Source: Parietichytrium sp. I65-24A (lineage: Eukaryota > Sar > Bigyra > Thraustochytrida > Thraustochytriidae). Taken from it: 64,000 bases of DNA. The stretch is taken from assembly GCA_012862575.1 (NCBI GenBank), contig BLSF01000036.1, positions 248,001 through 312,000 of the forward strand. The letters are read 5' to 3'. This document shows, one piece after another, positions 44,068-54,600 of the stretch (position 1 is the first letter of the stretch; each line of letters begins with the position of its first letter). Below the pieces are notes generated by a model, which ran no database searches, was not told the origin of the DNA, and worked only from the letters and a program-made list of their open reading frames with translations. The position numbers were made by a program, and so were the translations under genes.

Positions 44068-44782
44068 TTGACGGGGGTCACTGAGTGGCGGGATAGCGCG
44101 CGTCGTAAGCAGGAGAGTTTCCCCGAGAGGGGGAGGTTTGGTGGCTTTGATGGCTTTTTTGTAAGCTAGTTTTGTGTAGTGTGAGCTGGACATTACCGAT
44201 CTGGAAATCCAGCGGTTCTATTCAAATGTCTATGCGTTTTCGGTAGTACCTCATTTTTCTCTCCTTCTTTTGCTCATCTGAGGAGCTCGTGCCTTCGGGC
44301 GGTACAAGTGCTAGTGCATATAGTAGATGCAGTTATCTCCATGAATAAGAGCCACTGCAATATCAGTTACTGCGATAGCGCCAACATGCGAGGTGCTATG
44401 AAATTACTATCTAGAGAATTCATCATCGTCGTGCTGGAAGGTGAACTGGAAACCTTCATCCCAATGAGCTAATCATGCTATAGAACCCAGTAGGCAATCG
44501 AGCGTACTATCATCGCGTGATATCGCGTGATCCAGCTTTAATAGCAAAAAGTGTGGCTGCCACGAACAGATACTGTGGTAGTAGCTGGTAACGCGGAAGA
44601 GCGAGGGTCTCAGACATCTCAGACCTCTCAGACTGTCTTCGGAGAGACTGTGGGCGCTCAGTTCTCGAGTGCGCCAGAGTTAGCAAGTTGAAAAGTTGAA
44701 AGTGAAGGTGAGGTGGTTCTCGAAAAAGTGTGCTTAAAAAAACTGTGATGGGCCGGATCCGACTCTTTCTCTCCTGTGCGGC

Positions 44783-44815
44783 TCTTGCAAGATTCGAACT
44801 ATTCGAACTGCAAGA
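44783..44815. repeat. Inverted repeat enclosing two tandem ATTCGAACT copies
   Basis: TCTTGCA (44783-44789) and TGCAAGA (44809-44815) are perfect inverted arms. Between them ATTCGAACT occurs twice head to tail (44792-44800 and 44801-44809), each with a TTCGAA palindrome. Such symmetry could be a dimeric protein-binding site. Confidence 0.55.
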
Positions 44816-45775
44816 TCTGCACCGCCTGGAGCGTTTTCTTCTGAGATTGACTGTTAGGGAGTGGTTCTAATTCGCTAGCCGAGTCACTCCGAATTCTGGA
44901 TTGAAGCTTTTGTGGCTGCTTGCGGAGTGATCAGAATTCAGAATTCAGAACAGAATTGTCAGAACAGAATCCGCTCTCAAAAGATGGAATATGTTTGTTT
45001 GCTTCAGAAGTAGGATTGAATAGGCGGATGGTTGTACGAAAATGTTTCATCGCTTCAGTCGCTTGTTTGTAAGGTTTGTATAGTTTGTATTGCTTGTATA
45101 GTTGTATGTTGCTCCACACTCTTTCCACTCTTCGGAGACCAATGTTTGCTTGCTCGACGATTGAGATAAGCCTCTTGCACCTCGGCGAAACTGTGCCATA
45201 CCGCTTGAACACGGGTTTTTCCGCCAGCGTCCTTAAACTGTGCCTCCCTACTTCAGCCCATCGTCCATTGCTCGCTCCCCGTCAGCATTAAATGATGGCA
45301 GCACACACTCCCACGGCGTAAACCCCTCCTTCCCCTATATTATTGATAACCATGATAAGATCATACCACCGTGGCGCTCCCTCCTTAAACGACCATATCG
45401 GTGTGAATACAATAAATAGTAATATAACATCATACTAGCGGAAACGCCACCAATGCAGCTTCCATTGGTAAAACTTCAAGTCTGAGAGAGAAGCGGACAG
45501 GAGTGCAAAAGTTGCAAAAGTTGGAAAAGTTTCGGAGCTAGGAGTAACTAGCCTGATGTGTAGAAACGGAGCAAAAGCAGAGCAGAAGGAGGGAGGGAGG
45601 GAAGGAAAGAAGGAAACAGGTGATTAACTTGGTGATAGAAAGAAGGAAGGAAAGAAAAGAGAGAGAAAGGGAGGTAGCAAGAGAGCAGTCAGACTTGAAG
45701 CGAAAGCGGAAAACGGTCCGCGCGCACAGGCGGTGGGCTGTGTAGGTCCGTTTAGGTCTGCGTTGGGATCCAGCG

Positions 45776-48556
45776 ATGGGCAAGCAGAAGGGCGCGGACG
45801 CCCTGACGGTGACGAGCTATGCGGGCAGCTCGCAAGTGTCCGAGACGAAGAAGACAGGTATCACAGGCAAAGTGAGCAAGCAGATTCGCAAGAAGCATGC
45901 GTGCGAGCGGGCGTTTATGTGCGCTTTAGCAGTGAGCTTGCTCTGGATTACCTCGCTGGTGGTATGCAAGGAGGTGGTCAAGTTCTTTATCCCACAACCG
46001 GCGTGGAACACAGTGGTTGCGTCCACAAACTCGCTCATGACAACGTCAAAGTCTCAGCGCGAGAGGTATGAAACCACGGCTTTGAACCGAACGGAAACTT
46101 GCAGGCGCAAGTATGACGACTCCGTGGAGATCGAAGATAAGGCGGTGTATTTGGTACAGAAGAAGATCAACGAGACGCTTCTAAATATGAAAGAAGAGCT
46201 GCAGACGTGCCAGATCGCCTATTATGAGGCAATTGTTGTGATGAACTACCTTGAGACCAACCGGAGTCACGATTTGGAAGCGGGGACGGCTCAGGATCCA
46301 AACAGGTACTATTCTGCCAGTTGCGAAGAGAACCGGCTCTCGGCCATGCTTAACACTGAACTGGTGGCCGCCGAGGCAGTGTCTGACGTGGAGGCTTACA
46401 AATCGGTCTCAGACTCCCATATCGAAGAACTTCGTGGGCAGCTACAGCGCCGTCTGGCGTATGATCTCAATTATCTGGACGGCAAGTCCGGAGGATTTTT
46501 GAGTGAAACTCTTGGTAGCATCGATGGGAACCTGACGGATCCCGCCACCTTCATGGCAGCAGCCGAAAAGCCTTTCAATAAGATGATGGCCTGTTTTGTT
46601 GAAGATGGCGAATATGGCGGGACTTACTCTACGACTAAAGAGCGGTGCTCCGACTCTTCTGTGTTTTATCAGATGAAAACCAATTACGACAAACTTATAA
46701 CACAGTACAACACGCTCAGGACTGACATCGAGTCGTACAAGAATCAAGCGAGGGACAAATTTGCGCGTTTCGAAGAGTTTTATAACAAGCTCGCCTCCAT
46801 CTACGCCACTTTGGACGCAACCTCGCTTGCTATACTCGCAAACTGGGATATTGGCTCTATTGGAAGCATCGGGTTGATCTACAACATCGAAAACCTCCTC
46901 AACATCGACTTGTCTTCCATGTACGACACCCCAGAAGAGATATACGCGCGAATGAAATCTGAGGCGGACAAGCAACTCAACAAAATCACCGCCGAGGGGA
47001 GCTTCATCGATAACGCTAACAAAGAAGTCCAGGCAGTCAGTGCAAGGGTGGAAGCTGCTGGCTTTAGCGACTACGACCCTCCAGAAGTAGATGATGACTC
47101 TGAATACGACGAAAGCTCCAGCGCGCTCGTCACCAAAGTAACCTCAAGTCTAGGATCGATCAGCTCGAGTGGCGCGGATGCGCCTGAGGTTGAAGAGCTG
47201 ATGGACACATCCCAGGTGAACGTGTCAGAGTCGAGCAGTCGACTGCTGAAGAAAGCTGATCCCCGCACGTGGGATTTCTTTTCGTATGAGGACACCGTAT
47301 TTTCTCGCTTTCAGAGTGGCCTTCAGAGTTTCAGCGATTATGCGCTTGCATTCGACTATGCTTTCCGCATTCTGCACAGCCTCTACCTGATCCGCAAGTA
47401 CTGGATGATCAGCGCAGTCAACACACCACCGGCGGACGTCCGCACCAAGCAAGGGATTAGTTCTGGGCTGTTTTCCGCCCAAAAATCACTTCCCCAGAAG
47501 ATCGCGGCAGTGGCAACCCACCCTGCTGTCAATTTGCTGATGATTATTGCCTTCTTTTCTATGTTTGCGATGACCTTTTACTGGGCCTACTCACCTCTGT
47601 ACACCGAGTACACGGAGGGGTGTGTTCAGCGCTGTTGGACGGACATCGACAACTCGGTCGTCGATAGCTCTGGCAACAAGATGTACAATACCACAGGCAA
47701 CGGCACGATGATGTACCGTAACAGTTATTTGGTTGCCGAGCAGTACGCGTTCACGGACGGTGACTACGTCACCTCCACAAAAATGGATGCGCTTAACGTG
47801 GAGAAAGAGTTGACCTGCCGCGACAAGGTGGTTGACTCGCTCGACCTCAAATTGCAACAGGACGACTACTTTAATTTTTACCAGAACCGCATGACCACTG
47901 GAGTGGAGAACATGGACTTCATCCGCACTTGCGTCAAAATTGACAACATTCAGACGGACTTTGGGAACGAGATTGAGCTCGCACAGACCAGCGAGCCTCC
48001 TCTTGAAGCCTCTCTACTGGATGCCCTGACTGATACTTCCATCTGTGATGGTCTCTTCGAAGCCCTGTCTGAGGTTGGGCGGATCTTCAACTGCGAGAAT
48101 ATCAACAACTGCACCTGGTCGGAGGATGCTGGTCCGAACGAGCCGATTCTGCGCAATGCCGCCTTCCAAACAGCGTGCACCGTGGAATGGTACATTCACA
48201 GTTCCACGTTGGGGACCATCATGGTCACCTGTGTGTTCATCTTGGTCAATCTTTCGCGGTTCGTGTTCCTACGATCAATTACCAAGATTTGGTGGCGCCA
48301 CCTCGTGGCCAACCGGTTCTCGTACCTTGCATCTTGCACAGAGTCTGGCCGCGTGATCTACCCCGAGGCAGTCACCGAGAAAGGCGAGAGCTTTCGAAAG
48401 CTCATTACATCTCAGCTCCGCGTTGCCTTGAACCGCTTCGAGCGGGAGGGTTACTTGGAGCTGGTTTTCGCCATTCTATTCAACATTCCGTGGATTGTCA
48501 TTCTCATCGTGCTCAGCAACAACCTGGCGTTTAACGCCAGCGAGACGTGCTCGTGA
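45776..48556 (+). CDS. Large multi-pass membrane protein of unrecognised family (paralogue B)
   Basis: A 926-residue intronless paralogue of the protein at 40328-43570, lacking most of its Pro-rich N-terminus. Hydrophobic segments lie at about 46-68, 522-546, 582-608, 811-835 and 892-918, matching the other protein in order and spacing. The first large loop (about 70-520) has NRTETC and NGNLTD-type sequons and several Cys; its end is acidic (VDDDSEYDESSS). Shared blocks are CERAFMCALAVSLLW, YLIRKYWMISAVNTPPADVR, YSPLYTEYTEGCVQ, GTMMYRNSYLVAEQY, GPNEPILRNAA, WWRHLVANRFSYLASC and SGRVIYPEAVTEKG. The strong match in membrane segments and the C-terminal cytosolic loop, against weak match in the big loop, suggests a conserved membrane core with a fast-evolving ectodomain. 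Function unknown. Confidence 0.8.
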   Translation: MGKQKGADALTVTSYAGSSQVSETKKTGITGKVSKQIRKKHACERAFMCALAVSLLWITSLVVCKEVVKFFIPQPAWNTVVASTNSLMTTSKSQRERYETTALNRTETCRRKYDDSVEIEDKAVYLVQKKINETLLNMKEELQTCQIAYYEAIVVMNYLETNRSHDLEAGTAQDPNRYYSASCEENRLSAMLNTELVAAEAVSDVEAYKSVSDSHIEELRGQLQRRLAYDLNYLDGKSGGFLSETLGSIDGNLTDPATFMAAAEKPFNKMMACFVEDGEYGGTYSTTKERCSDSSVFYQMKTNYDKLITQYNTLRTDIESYKNQARDKFARFEEFYNKLASIYATLDATSLAILANWDIGSIGSIGLIYNIENLLNIDLSSMYDTPEEIYARMKSEADKQLNKITAEGSFIDNANKEVQAVSARVEAAGFSDYDPPEVDDDSEYDESSSALVTKVTSSLGSISSSGADAPEVEELMDTSQVNVSESSSRLLKKADPRTWDFFSYEDTVFSRFQSGLQSFSDYALAFDYAFRILHSLYLIRKYWMISAVNTPPADVRTKQGISSGLFSAQKSLPQKIAAVATHPAVNLLMIIAFFSMFAMTFYWAYSPLYTEYTEGCVQRCWTDIDNSVVDSSGNKMYNTTGNGTMMYRNSYLVAEQYAFTDGDYVTSTKMDALNVEKELTCRDKVVDSLDLKLQQDDYFNFYQNRMTTGVENMDFIRTCVKIDNIQTDFGNEIELAQTSEPPLEASLLDALTDTSICDGLFEALSEVGRIFNCENINNCTWSEDAGPNEPILRNAAFQTACTVEWYIHSSTLGTIMVTCVFILVNLSRFVFLRSITKIWWRHLVANRFSYLASCTESGRVIYPEAVTEKGESFRKLITSQLRVALNRFEREGYLELVFAILFNIPWIVILIVLSNNLAFNASETCS

Positions 48557-49971
48557 GCCTTCTCTTTCTGCTGAATTCTGATTCTAATACTGATCTGAAA
48601 TGGTGAGCCGTTGCGTTACGGGAAGCATTTTTTGCAGTCTCTGTCTGTTGTGCAAGTTCGAAAACTGTGTAGTTGTGTGTTTCTTCTTTCCTGTTTGTTC
48701 ATGAAAAAAATATTCATCACCCAAACTCCATTTCAGCGGACAATTGCCGGCCCCATTTCCACGCTTGGATTTCTCCCCGCCTACCTTGAACAAATACCTG
48801 ACTCACGCACACAAACACACATGGAGGGCGAAACCCATTTCCCTTTTGCACCTCACCACCCCTTATTCAACCCTATCATTTCAACTAATCTTTTGGCTAT
48901 TCCGCTCGCTATTACCTCTAAGTCTTATCGTAGAATACATTCAAATCTACGAGCAGGGACTTTACACCACCTAACGGAATGTATAGCAACCTATCGCCTG
49001 TGCTACAGAAACCTAGCAATGGCTAGCCGCTCACCTACATATCTTCTACAAGACTCCGTATCGAGGCCTAGCGGCGCGTAAGCATAGCTGCCCAGTAGAA
49101 GGAGCAGAGGTTGGATAGTGAAATGGCACGGTGAAATGATAGCAGTAGTTGACCTACTGTAGCAACTTGGGAGGTAGTGTGCGGCGGAAAGAATCGTAGC
49201 AGGGAGATGTAATCCGGAAGATTTATAACTTTGATCCTGCGAGAGGGAGAACGAGAGAGAGAGAGAGAGAGAGAGATGAACTGCGAGAGGGACATAGAAA
49301 TTCTGAATGAGCGCGAGTGAGTGAGTGAGTGAAATCTGTGTTCATTGAAATCTGTGAAATCAATTCCTCCAGTTCAAGTGAAATGCGCGGCTGAGAACTT
49401 ACTTATCCAAACAAAGTAGCACCCGGTAGAACTCCTCTGTATCCCGTTACCAGTACTACCTAAACCAAAGACTACACGCTAGCACCTTGAGACTCTCTCT
49501 CTCTCTCTCTCATCTCACTCCGAGCCTGCGACTAGCTCATACTACTTACGACTCCCTACCATGGATTTTTACACCCCACTCAACGTAAAAGATAAGATCC
49601 CAATTTTCTTTCTTTCATTCTTTCTTTCTTTCGTTTCTATCTATCTAAGTTTATCTATCTGTCAGAGTCATTTCATTCATTCATTCATTCATTGACAGTA
49701 TTGACACTGCAGAGAGAAAGCAAAAGGCTTTGCTGAGAGAGAGACAGAGACAGAGACAGAGACAGAGAGACAGAGAGAGAGCGAGGTTGAAGGTGAAGGA
49801 GGTCTCGCAAGGCACCAAGTATCACCAAGTCGGCTTTGTGCTAGTCCACTTTGGGTGCTTGAGAGCGTGGGCGGCTACAGGTGTGGAAGATCGCGGCGGT
49901 TGTTTGCTGGGAAGGGGACAAAAGAGAGGAGAGGCAGTTGTGTACGTGCAGAGGGGTTGGTCGCGGGAAAC
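48557..49971. other. Repeat-rich region upstream of the trifunctional protein gene
   Basis: Contains a CTGAATTCTGATTC motif (48571-48584), a segment at 49224-49248 repeated at 10108-10132 and followed by a GA run (49252-49276). CT (49495-49512), TTTC (49607-49635) and ATTC (49673-49692) runs follow, then AGAC/GA repeats (49727-49785) close to the next start codon. No gene supported. Confidence 0.7.
49224..49276 (+). repeat. Dispersed repeat with GA tail (second copy)
   Basis: Positions 49224-49248 (beginning TATAACTTTGATCC) are identical to 10108-10132, and both copies run into a GA microsatellite after a few differing bases. Two copies 39 kb apart in the same orientation suggest a dispersed short repeat family. 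Confidence 0.75.
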
Positions 49972-52310
49972 ATGTTTTCGAACGCTTTGAAGAACAGCGC
50001 CAGGCGCAATGTGGTGCTGGCGAACAAACAGAGCGCGGTTGCGCTCTCGTCGGCTGCAGGCGGGTCGCGGTACACCTTGGAGAAAGTCGGCGACATCGGC
50101 GTCATCACCATGGATGAACCAAACAGCAAGGTGAACACAATCTCCACCAAGATGCAGGAGGACTTTGCAGCTATGCTGGACACCATCGAGAAAGATGATA
50201 GTGTCAAGGCTGCCATCCTCATCTCCGGCAAGAAAGACAATTTCATCGCCGGAGCGGACATCAAGGAGCTTGCCAAATTCAAGACCCCTGAGGACGGTGT
50301 CAACGCCTCGCAGATGGGCCAAAAGCTTTTGGCTCGCGTCGCAAACTCGAAGAAGCCATTCATCGCCGCTATCAATGGATCGTGCCTCGGAGGCGGCCTC
50401 GAGGTGGCTCTTCATTGCCAGTACCGCATCGCCACCTCAAACAAGAAGACTGCTCTTGGTCTTCCTGAGGTGCAGCTCGGTTTGTTGCCTGGCGCTGGAG
50501 GTACCCAGCGCCTTCCACCTGCCGTCGGTCTCCAGGCTTCTCTGGACATGATCCTCACCGGCAAGCAGATCCGCCCAGACAAGGCGCTCAAGATGGGACT
50601 TGTCCATGAGGTCGTCGACCCTTTCGCGCTTCGCAACTCTGCTCTTGCAGCAGCTCGCGAGATCATCGATGGATCCCTCAAGCCAAAGAACAAGAAGAAG
50701 AGCATCATGGGTCGCCTTCTCGAGGACAATCCTCTCGGCCGACACATTCTCTTCGACCAGGCGACCAAGATGGCCATGAAGCAGTCTCGCGGAAACTACC
50801 CCGCAATTCCCAAAATTCTTGATGTTTTGAAGACTGGCGCCGAGAAAGGTCTCCAGGCTGGTCTGGACGCGGAATCCAAGGCTTTTGGAGAGCTCTCCAA
50901 AACCCCAGTTTGCAACGCTCTCCAGGGACTCTTCTTTGGCTCGACAGCTCTGAAGAAGAACCGCTACGGAAACCCTGAAAAGCCAGTCACCACCATCGGG
51001 GTCATCGGCGCTGGTCTCATGGGCGCCGGAATCGCGCAGGTGAGCGCGCAGAAGGGCTACCGCGTTCTCCTCAAGGATGTCAACGCTGGCGGACTGGGCC
51101 GTGGTATTACCCAAATTCAGAAGAACCTCGACCAGCGCGTCAAGAAAAGGAAGATGACCCCTTACGACCGTGACGTCACCATGAGCCGCATCGTTGGTCT
51201 CACCAATGACGACGAGTGGAAGACTTACTTTAGCAAGTGTGACCTTGTTATCGAGGCTGTCCTGGAAGATGTCAAGCTCAAGCACAGAGTAATTCAGGAG
51301 CTCGAGGAGGTCCTACCTGAGCACGCCGTCATCGCCACCAATACCTCGGCGATCCCTATCCGTGACATCGCTTCGGGATCCAGCCGACCAGACAGGATTT
51401 GCGGCCTCCATTACTTTTCCCCTGTCGACAAGATGCCACTTTTGGAGATCATCAAGGCAGACGGCGTCACCTCCGACAAGACCATGTCGATCGCCGCGAG
51501 CGTCGGTATGAAGCAGGGCAAGACTGTGGTTCCAGCTGGCGACCGCCCAGGATTCTACGTCAACCGCTCTCTCGGACCTATGCTTACCTCTGCAGTTGCT
51601 CTCATCCAGGACGGCGTTGGCTTCAAGGAGATGGACAGTGCTATGTTGGACTATGGATTCCCTGTCGGGCCTGTGACCCTCTGCGACGAAGTCGGTATTG
51701 ACGTTGCATACCACGTACAGGAGACTCTTACCGCTGACCTTGGTGTCCGCATGACCGGGGGAGACGCACACTTCTTGAAGGACCTCATGGACGCTGGCAT
51801 CCTCGGCAAGAAGACCAACAAGGGATTTTACGTCTATGACCCAAAGAAAAAGAAGGAGAAGCCAGTCAACTCTGAAATTGAGAAGGTCCTCGCCAAGTAC
51901 AAGCGCACTCCAGTGCAGTACGACAAGGAGACCATCCAGCAGCGCATCGCATTTTCGTTCATTAACGAGGCCGCATTCTGCCTTCAGGACGGCATTGTCG
52001 AGAACCCTCGCGATGCTGACATTGGAGCTGTTTTTGGTATCGGATACCCTCCACAGCGCGGTGGACGTAAGTTTTATCGTTTTGATTATTTTGTGTTTTG
52101 ATGACGAGTTGCATTTGCTCGGTACACTAACCTTCAGCGTTTGACACGACTTTCTTCTCAACAGCATTCCGCCAGATCGACCAGATGGGGGCTCAGAACT
52201 TTGTGGACCTTCTCAACAAGTACGCAGACAAGTATGGCGCTCAGTACACTCCAGCGCCAATCCTTGTTGACTACGCCAAGGCAAACAAAAAGTTTCATAC
52301 CGACGAGTAA
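49972..52310 (+). CDS. HADHA: Mitochondrial trifunctional protein alpha subunit (enoyl-CoA hydratase / 3-hydroxyacyl-CoA dehydrogenase)
   Basis: Catalyses the hydratase and NAD-dependent dehydrogenase steps of long-chain mitochondrial beta-oxidation; a separate beta subunit supplies thiolase. Two exons (49972-52066 and 52165-52310) give 746 residues; human HADHA has 763. The 98-nt intron has a GTAAGT donor and CAACAG acceptor, and splicing yields YPPQRGGPFRQIDQMGAQ, matching the GGPFR family motif. The hydratase half has GGGLEVALHCQYRIA and LPEVQLGLLPGAGGTQRLP with the two catalytic Glu. The dehydrogenase half has IGAGLMGAGIAQVSA (NAD site) and GLHYFSPVDKMPLLEII with catalytic His. The ATG at 49972 opens a basic, Ser/Ala-rich presequence; the upstream in-frame extension has no ATG. 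Purine repeats lie upstream. Confidence 0.96.
52067..52164 (+). other. Intron in the trifunctional protein gene
   Basis: A 98-nt phase-1 intron (GTAAGT...CAACAG) just before the conserved C-terminal GGPFR segment. Confidence 0.93.
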
Positions 52311-52608
52311 ATTCCTCACTACGGGAGAAACTTTTGAACCAGCTGTTCTTGTTTAGTTTTTTTTTCCTCAAAACACTCAATAGAATTTTTCTCTCCATTT
52401 TTACATGATTGACCAAAATTCGGGTTTTATTTGTAGCTTGTCATTTGGGGCTTCTTTCAAGAGCAATGACATCCACCGATAAAGGCTTTGAAACATTGGC
52501 TGAAATCCATTTGAAAATGATAGATAGGCAAATAAAAATATTTTATACGATACTCCGTAACGTTAAAACGAATAAATTGAAGAGAAGAAAGGAGGTAAAT
52601 TACATCAG
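52311..52608. other. Convergent spacer
   Basis: AT-rich 3' spacer between the trifunctional protein and ACSS3 genes with T- and A-runs; no gene seen. Confidence 0.5.
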
Positions 52609-54600
52609 TCAAGCTGCGGCTACAGCTTTGCGTTGCGGCCGCCACTTGGCGTCGATAATGTCTTGGATATGCTCGACCGCAGCCATGTCCTCAATGGTTC
52701 CTGGTACTGCGTATTGGAGACCATCAGCCATCTTTGTCATCACACCACGAAGGATCTTGCCACTCCGAGTTTTTGGGAGCATATCGACCACGTATACTGC
52801 CTTGAAGCTAGCAACGGGTCCGATCTCTTTGCGCACAAGCTGAATGAGTTCTTTCTCGAGCTGCTTTTCATCCTTCTCAACGCCATTACGGACAATGATA
52901 AAGCCGACTGGGATCTGGCCCTTCTCGTCGTCCTGCGCACCGATGACGGCGCTTTCCACAACATCGGGATGGCTGCAAAGCACCTCTTCGATTCCTCCGC
53001 TGCTCAACCTGTGGGCTGCGACATTGATCACATCGTCGGTGCGGGACATGATGTGATAGTATCCATTCTCGTCCCGGAATCCAGCGTCGCCGGTCATGTA
53101 GTAACCGTCGTGATTCGAGTAGTAGACATCCTTGCAGCGCTCGTCTGCGTTATTGAGGGTCAAAAAGCATCCCGGTGGAAGCGGGAGTCGGATGCAAATG
53201 TCTCCAAACTCCTGGGGATTCTTGGTCTTGGAGGTTTCCTCGCACAGAATCTCTAGATCATAGCCAGGAACTGGACGGCCTGCACTTCCGGGAACCATGC
53301 CAACCTCGGTGTGAAATCCTAAAGCGGGCCATCCAAGCTCTGTCTGCCAATAGTTGTCGTTGATGCTCTTCTGAAGCTTTTGGGAGAAGAAGTTGACTGT
53401 CGCAGGGTCTGCGCGCTCGCCAGCCATAAAAATTGTGCTGAGCGAGCTCAAGTCGTACTTGGTCGACAGATCCAGCTCCGGGTCTGCCTTGCGAATCGCG
53501 CGTGCTGCGGTTGGCGCCGTGAAGAGCGACTTCACGTTGTAGTCTTGAATAATGCGCCAGAACACACCTGCGTCCGGCAAAATTGGTTTGCCTTCGAAAA
53601 GAACGGTGGAGCAGCCATGAAGCAAAGGACCGTACACCATGTATGAGTGACCCACAACCCAGCCGATATCAGACGCAGCCCAGTAGGTCTCTCCGGGGTT
53701 CATTCCCATATAGTGCTTCATGGACCAGTTGAGTGCCGTGGCGTAACCTCCAGTATCTCGAAGGACGCCCTTTGGGGCCGAGGTCGTTCCGCTCGTGTAC
53801 AAGATGTAGAGCGGGTCCGTGGAGAGTACCGGGACGCAAGGACGAGGCTTGGCAGCCTTCATCGCCGTGTCCCAGTCCTCGAAAGCGTTGGTCGCCTTTT
53901 GATTCTCTGGTCTGTCTACTTCATGCCTGTGCTTAACAATGACCGTGTCCACCTTGTGATGGGCAAGTTTGATGGCATCTTCAATCAAAGGGCCGAAAGA
54001 GATCACGCGGGATGGCTCCACTCCGCAAGACGCTGACACAATTACCTTTGGTTTGGCATCGTCAATGCGAGTTGCAAGCTCCTTAGAAGCAAAGCCGCCG
54101 AAAACGACAGAGTGGACAGCGCCAATCCTTGCACATGCAAGCATAGCAACAAGCGACTCAGGTACCATTGGCATGTAGATGATGACTCTGTCGCCTTTGC
54201 CCACGCCGCGAGAAGCGAGGACATCCGCAAACTTGGAGACCTGGGCTTGCAGCTCGCGGAAGGTGATTTGCTTGGCGTTGCCAGTGATAGGCGAGTCGTA
54301 ATAGATGGCAACTTGATCCCCTCGCCCACGCTCAACCCACCGGTCCACGGCATTGTAGCACATGTTGAGCTCTCCGCCCACAAACCATTTCGAAAATGGG
54401 GCATTCGAATCGTCGAGGACGCTTTGAAAGGGTTTATGCCAGTCGATTTCCTGGGCTGCCTCACCCCAGAAGCTCTCTTTGTCCATGACGGACTTTTCCA
54501 TCAGACGCCCATGGTCCAACGCGCTGGTGCGAAACCATCTGCGCCAATGTCCAGGCCGAGCTCGCGTTGCCAGCCTCGACTTTGGAAGAATTGCACGCAT
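52609..54600 (-). CDS. ACSS3: Mitochondrial short-chain (propionyl-type) acyl-CoA synthetase, ACSS3-like
   Basis: Activates propionate (and acetate or butyrate) to the CoA thioester with ATP. The 663-residue product (human ACSS3 686) belongs to the ANL adenylate-forming family. Motifs are ILYTSGTTSAPKGVLRDTGG (ATP loop), YWAASDIGWVVGHSYMVYGP, YYMTGDAG, and PKTRSGKILRG with the catalytic, acetylation-regulated Lys. The RDTGGYATALNWSMKH stretch matches RPTGGYA..LHWSM of the propionyl-CoA synthetase branch. I chose ATG 54600; the longer frame starts at a non-ATG codon. From there an Arg-rich, acid-poor N-terminus (RAILPKSRLATRARPGHWRR) is a strong mitochondrial presequence. One residue of the usual TSGTTG loop is Ser here. 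The gene is convergent with HADHA, and both feed mitochondrial acyl-CoA metabolism. Confidence 0.93.
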   Translation of the reverse strand: MRAILPKSRLATRARPGHWRRWFRTSALDHGRLMEKSVMDKESFWGEAAQEIDWHKPFQSVLDDSNAPFSKWFVGGELNMCYNAVDRWVERGRGDQVAIYYDSPITGNAKQITFRELQAQVSKFADVLASRGVGKGDRVIIYMPMVPESLVAMLACARIGAVHSVVFGGFASKELATRIDDAKPKVIVSASCGVEPSRVISFGPLIEDAIKLAHHKVDTVIVKHRHEVDRPENQKATNAFEDWDTAMKAAKPRPCVPVLSTDPLYILYTSGTTSAPKGVLRDTGGYATALNWSMKHYMGMNPGETYWAASDIGWVVGHSYMVYGPLLHGCSTVLFEGKPILPDAGVFWRIIQDYNVKSLFTAPTAARAIRKADPELDLSTKYDLSSLSTIFMAGERADPATVNFFSQKLQKSINDNYWQTELGWPALGFHTEVGMVPGSAGRPVPGYDLEILCEETSKTKNPQEFGDICIRLPLPPGCFLTLNNADERCKDVYYSNHDGYYMTGDAGFRDENGYYHIMSRTDDVINVAAHRLSSGGIEEVLCSHPDVVESAVIGAQDDEKGQIPVGFIIVRNGVEKDEKQLEKELIQLVRKEIGPVASFKAVYVVDMLPKTRSGKILRGVMTKMADGLQYAVPGTIEDMAAVEHIQDIIDAKWRPQRKAVAAA

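Larger units (their letters stand above)
43571..45775. other. Divergent region between the paired membrane-protein genes
   Basis: A 2.2 kb region that should hold both promoters. It contains TACTCAGTA copies at 43776-43800, a GGGCGGGG box followed by a CRE-like TGACGTCA at 44060-44067 and an inverted repeat with tandem ATTCGAACT at 44783-44815. An AATTCAGA cluster lies at 44931-44958 and a purine-rich tract at 45570-45690. No gene supported. Confidence 0.65.

Noticed and set aside
44160-44230. Possible tRNA-Ser/Leu remnant around CTGGAAATCCAG
   Set aside because: The anticodon stem is a short palindrome and the presumed T-arm has no pairing stem.
51313-52167. 284-codon antisense frame, and another at 50437-51285
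   Set aside because: Both are antisense shadows of HADHA, caused by its biased codon use.
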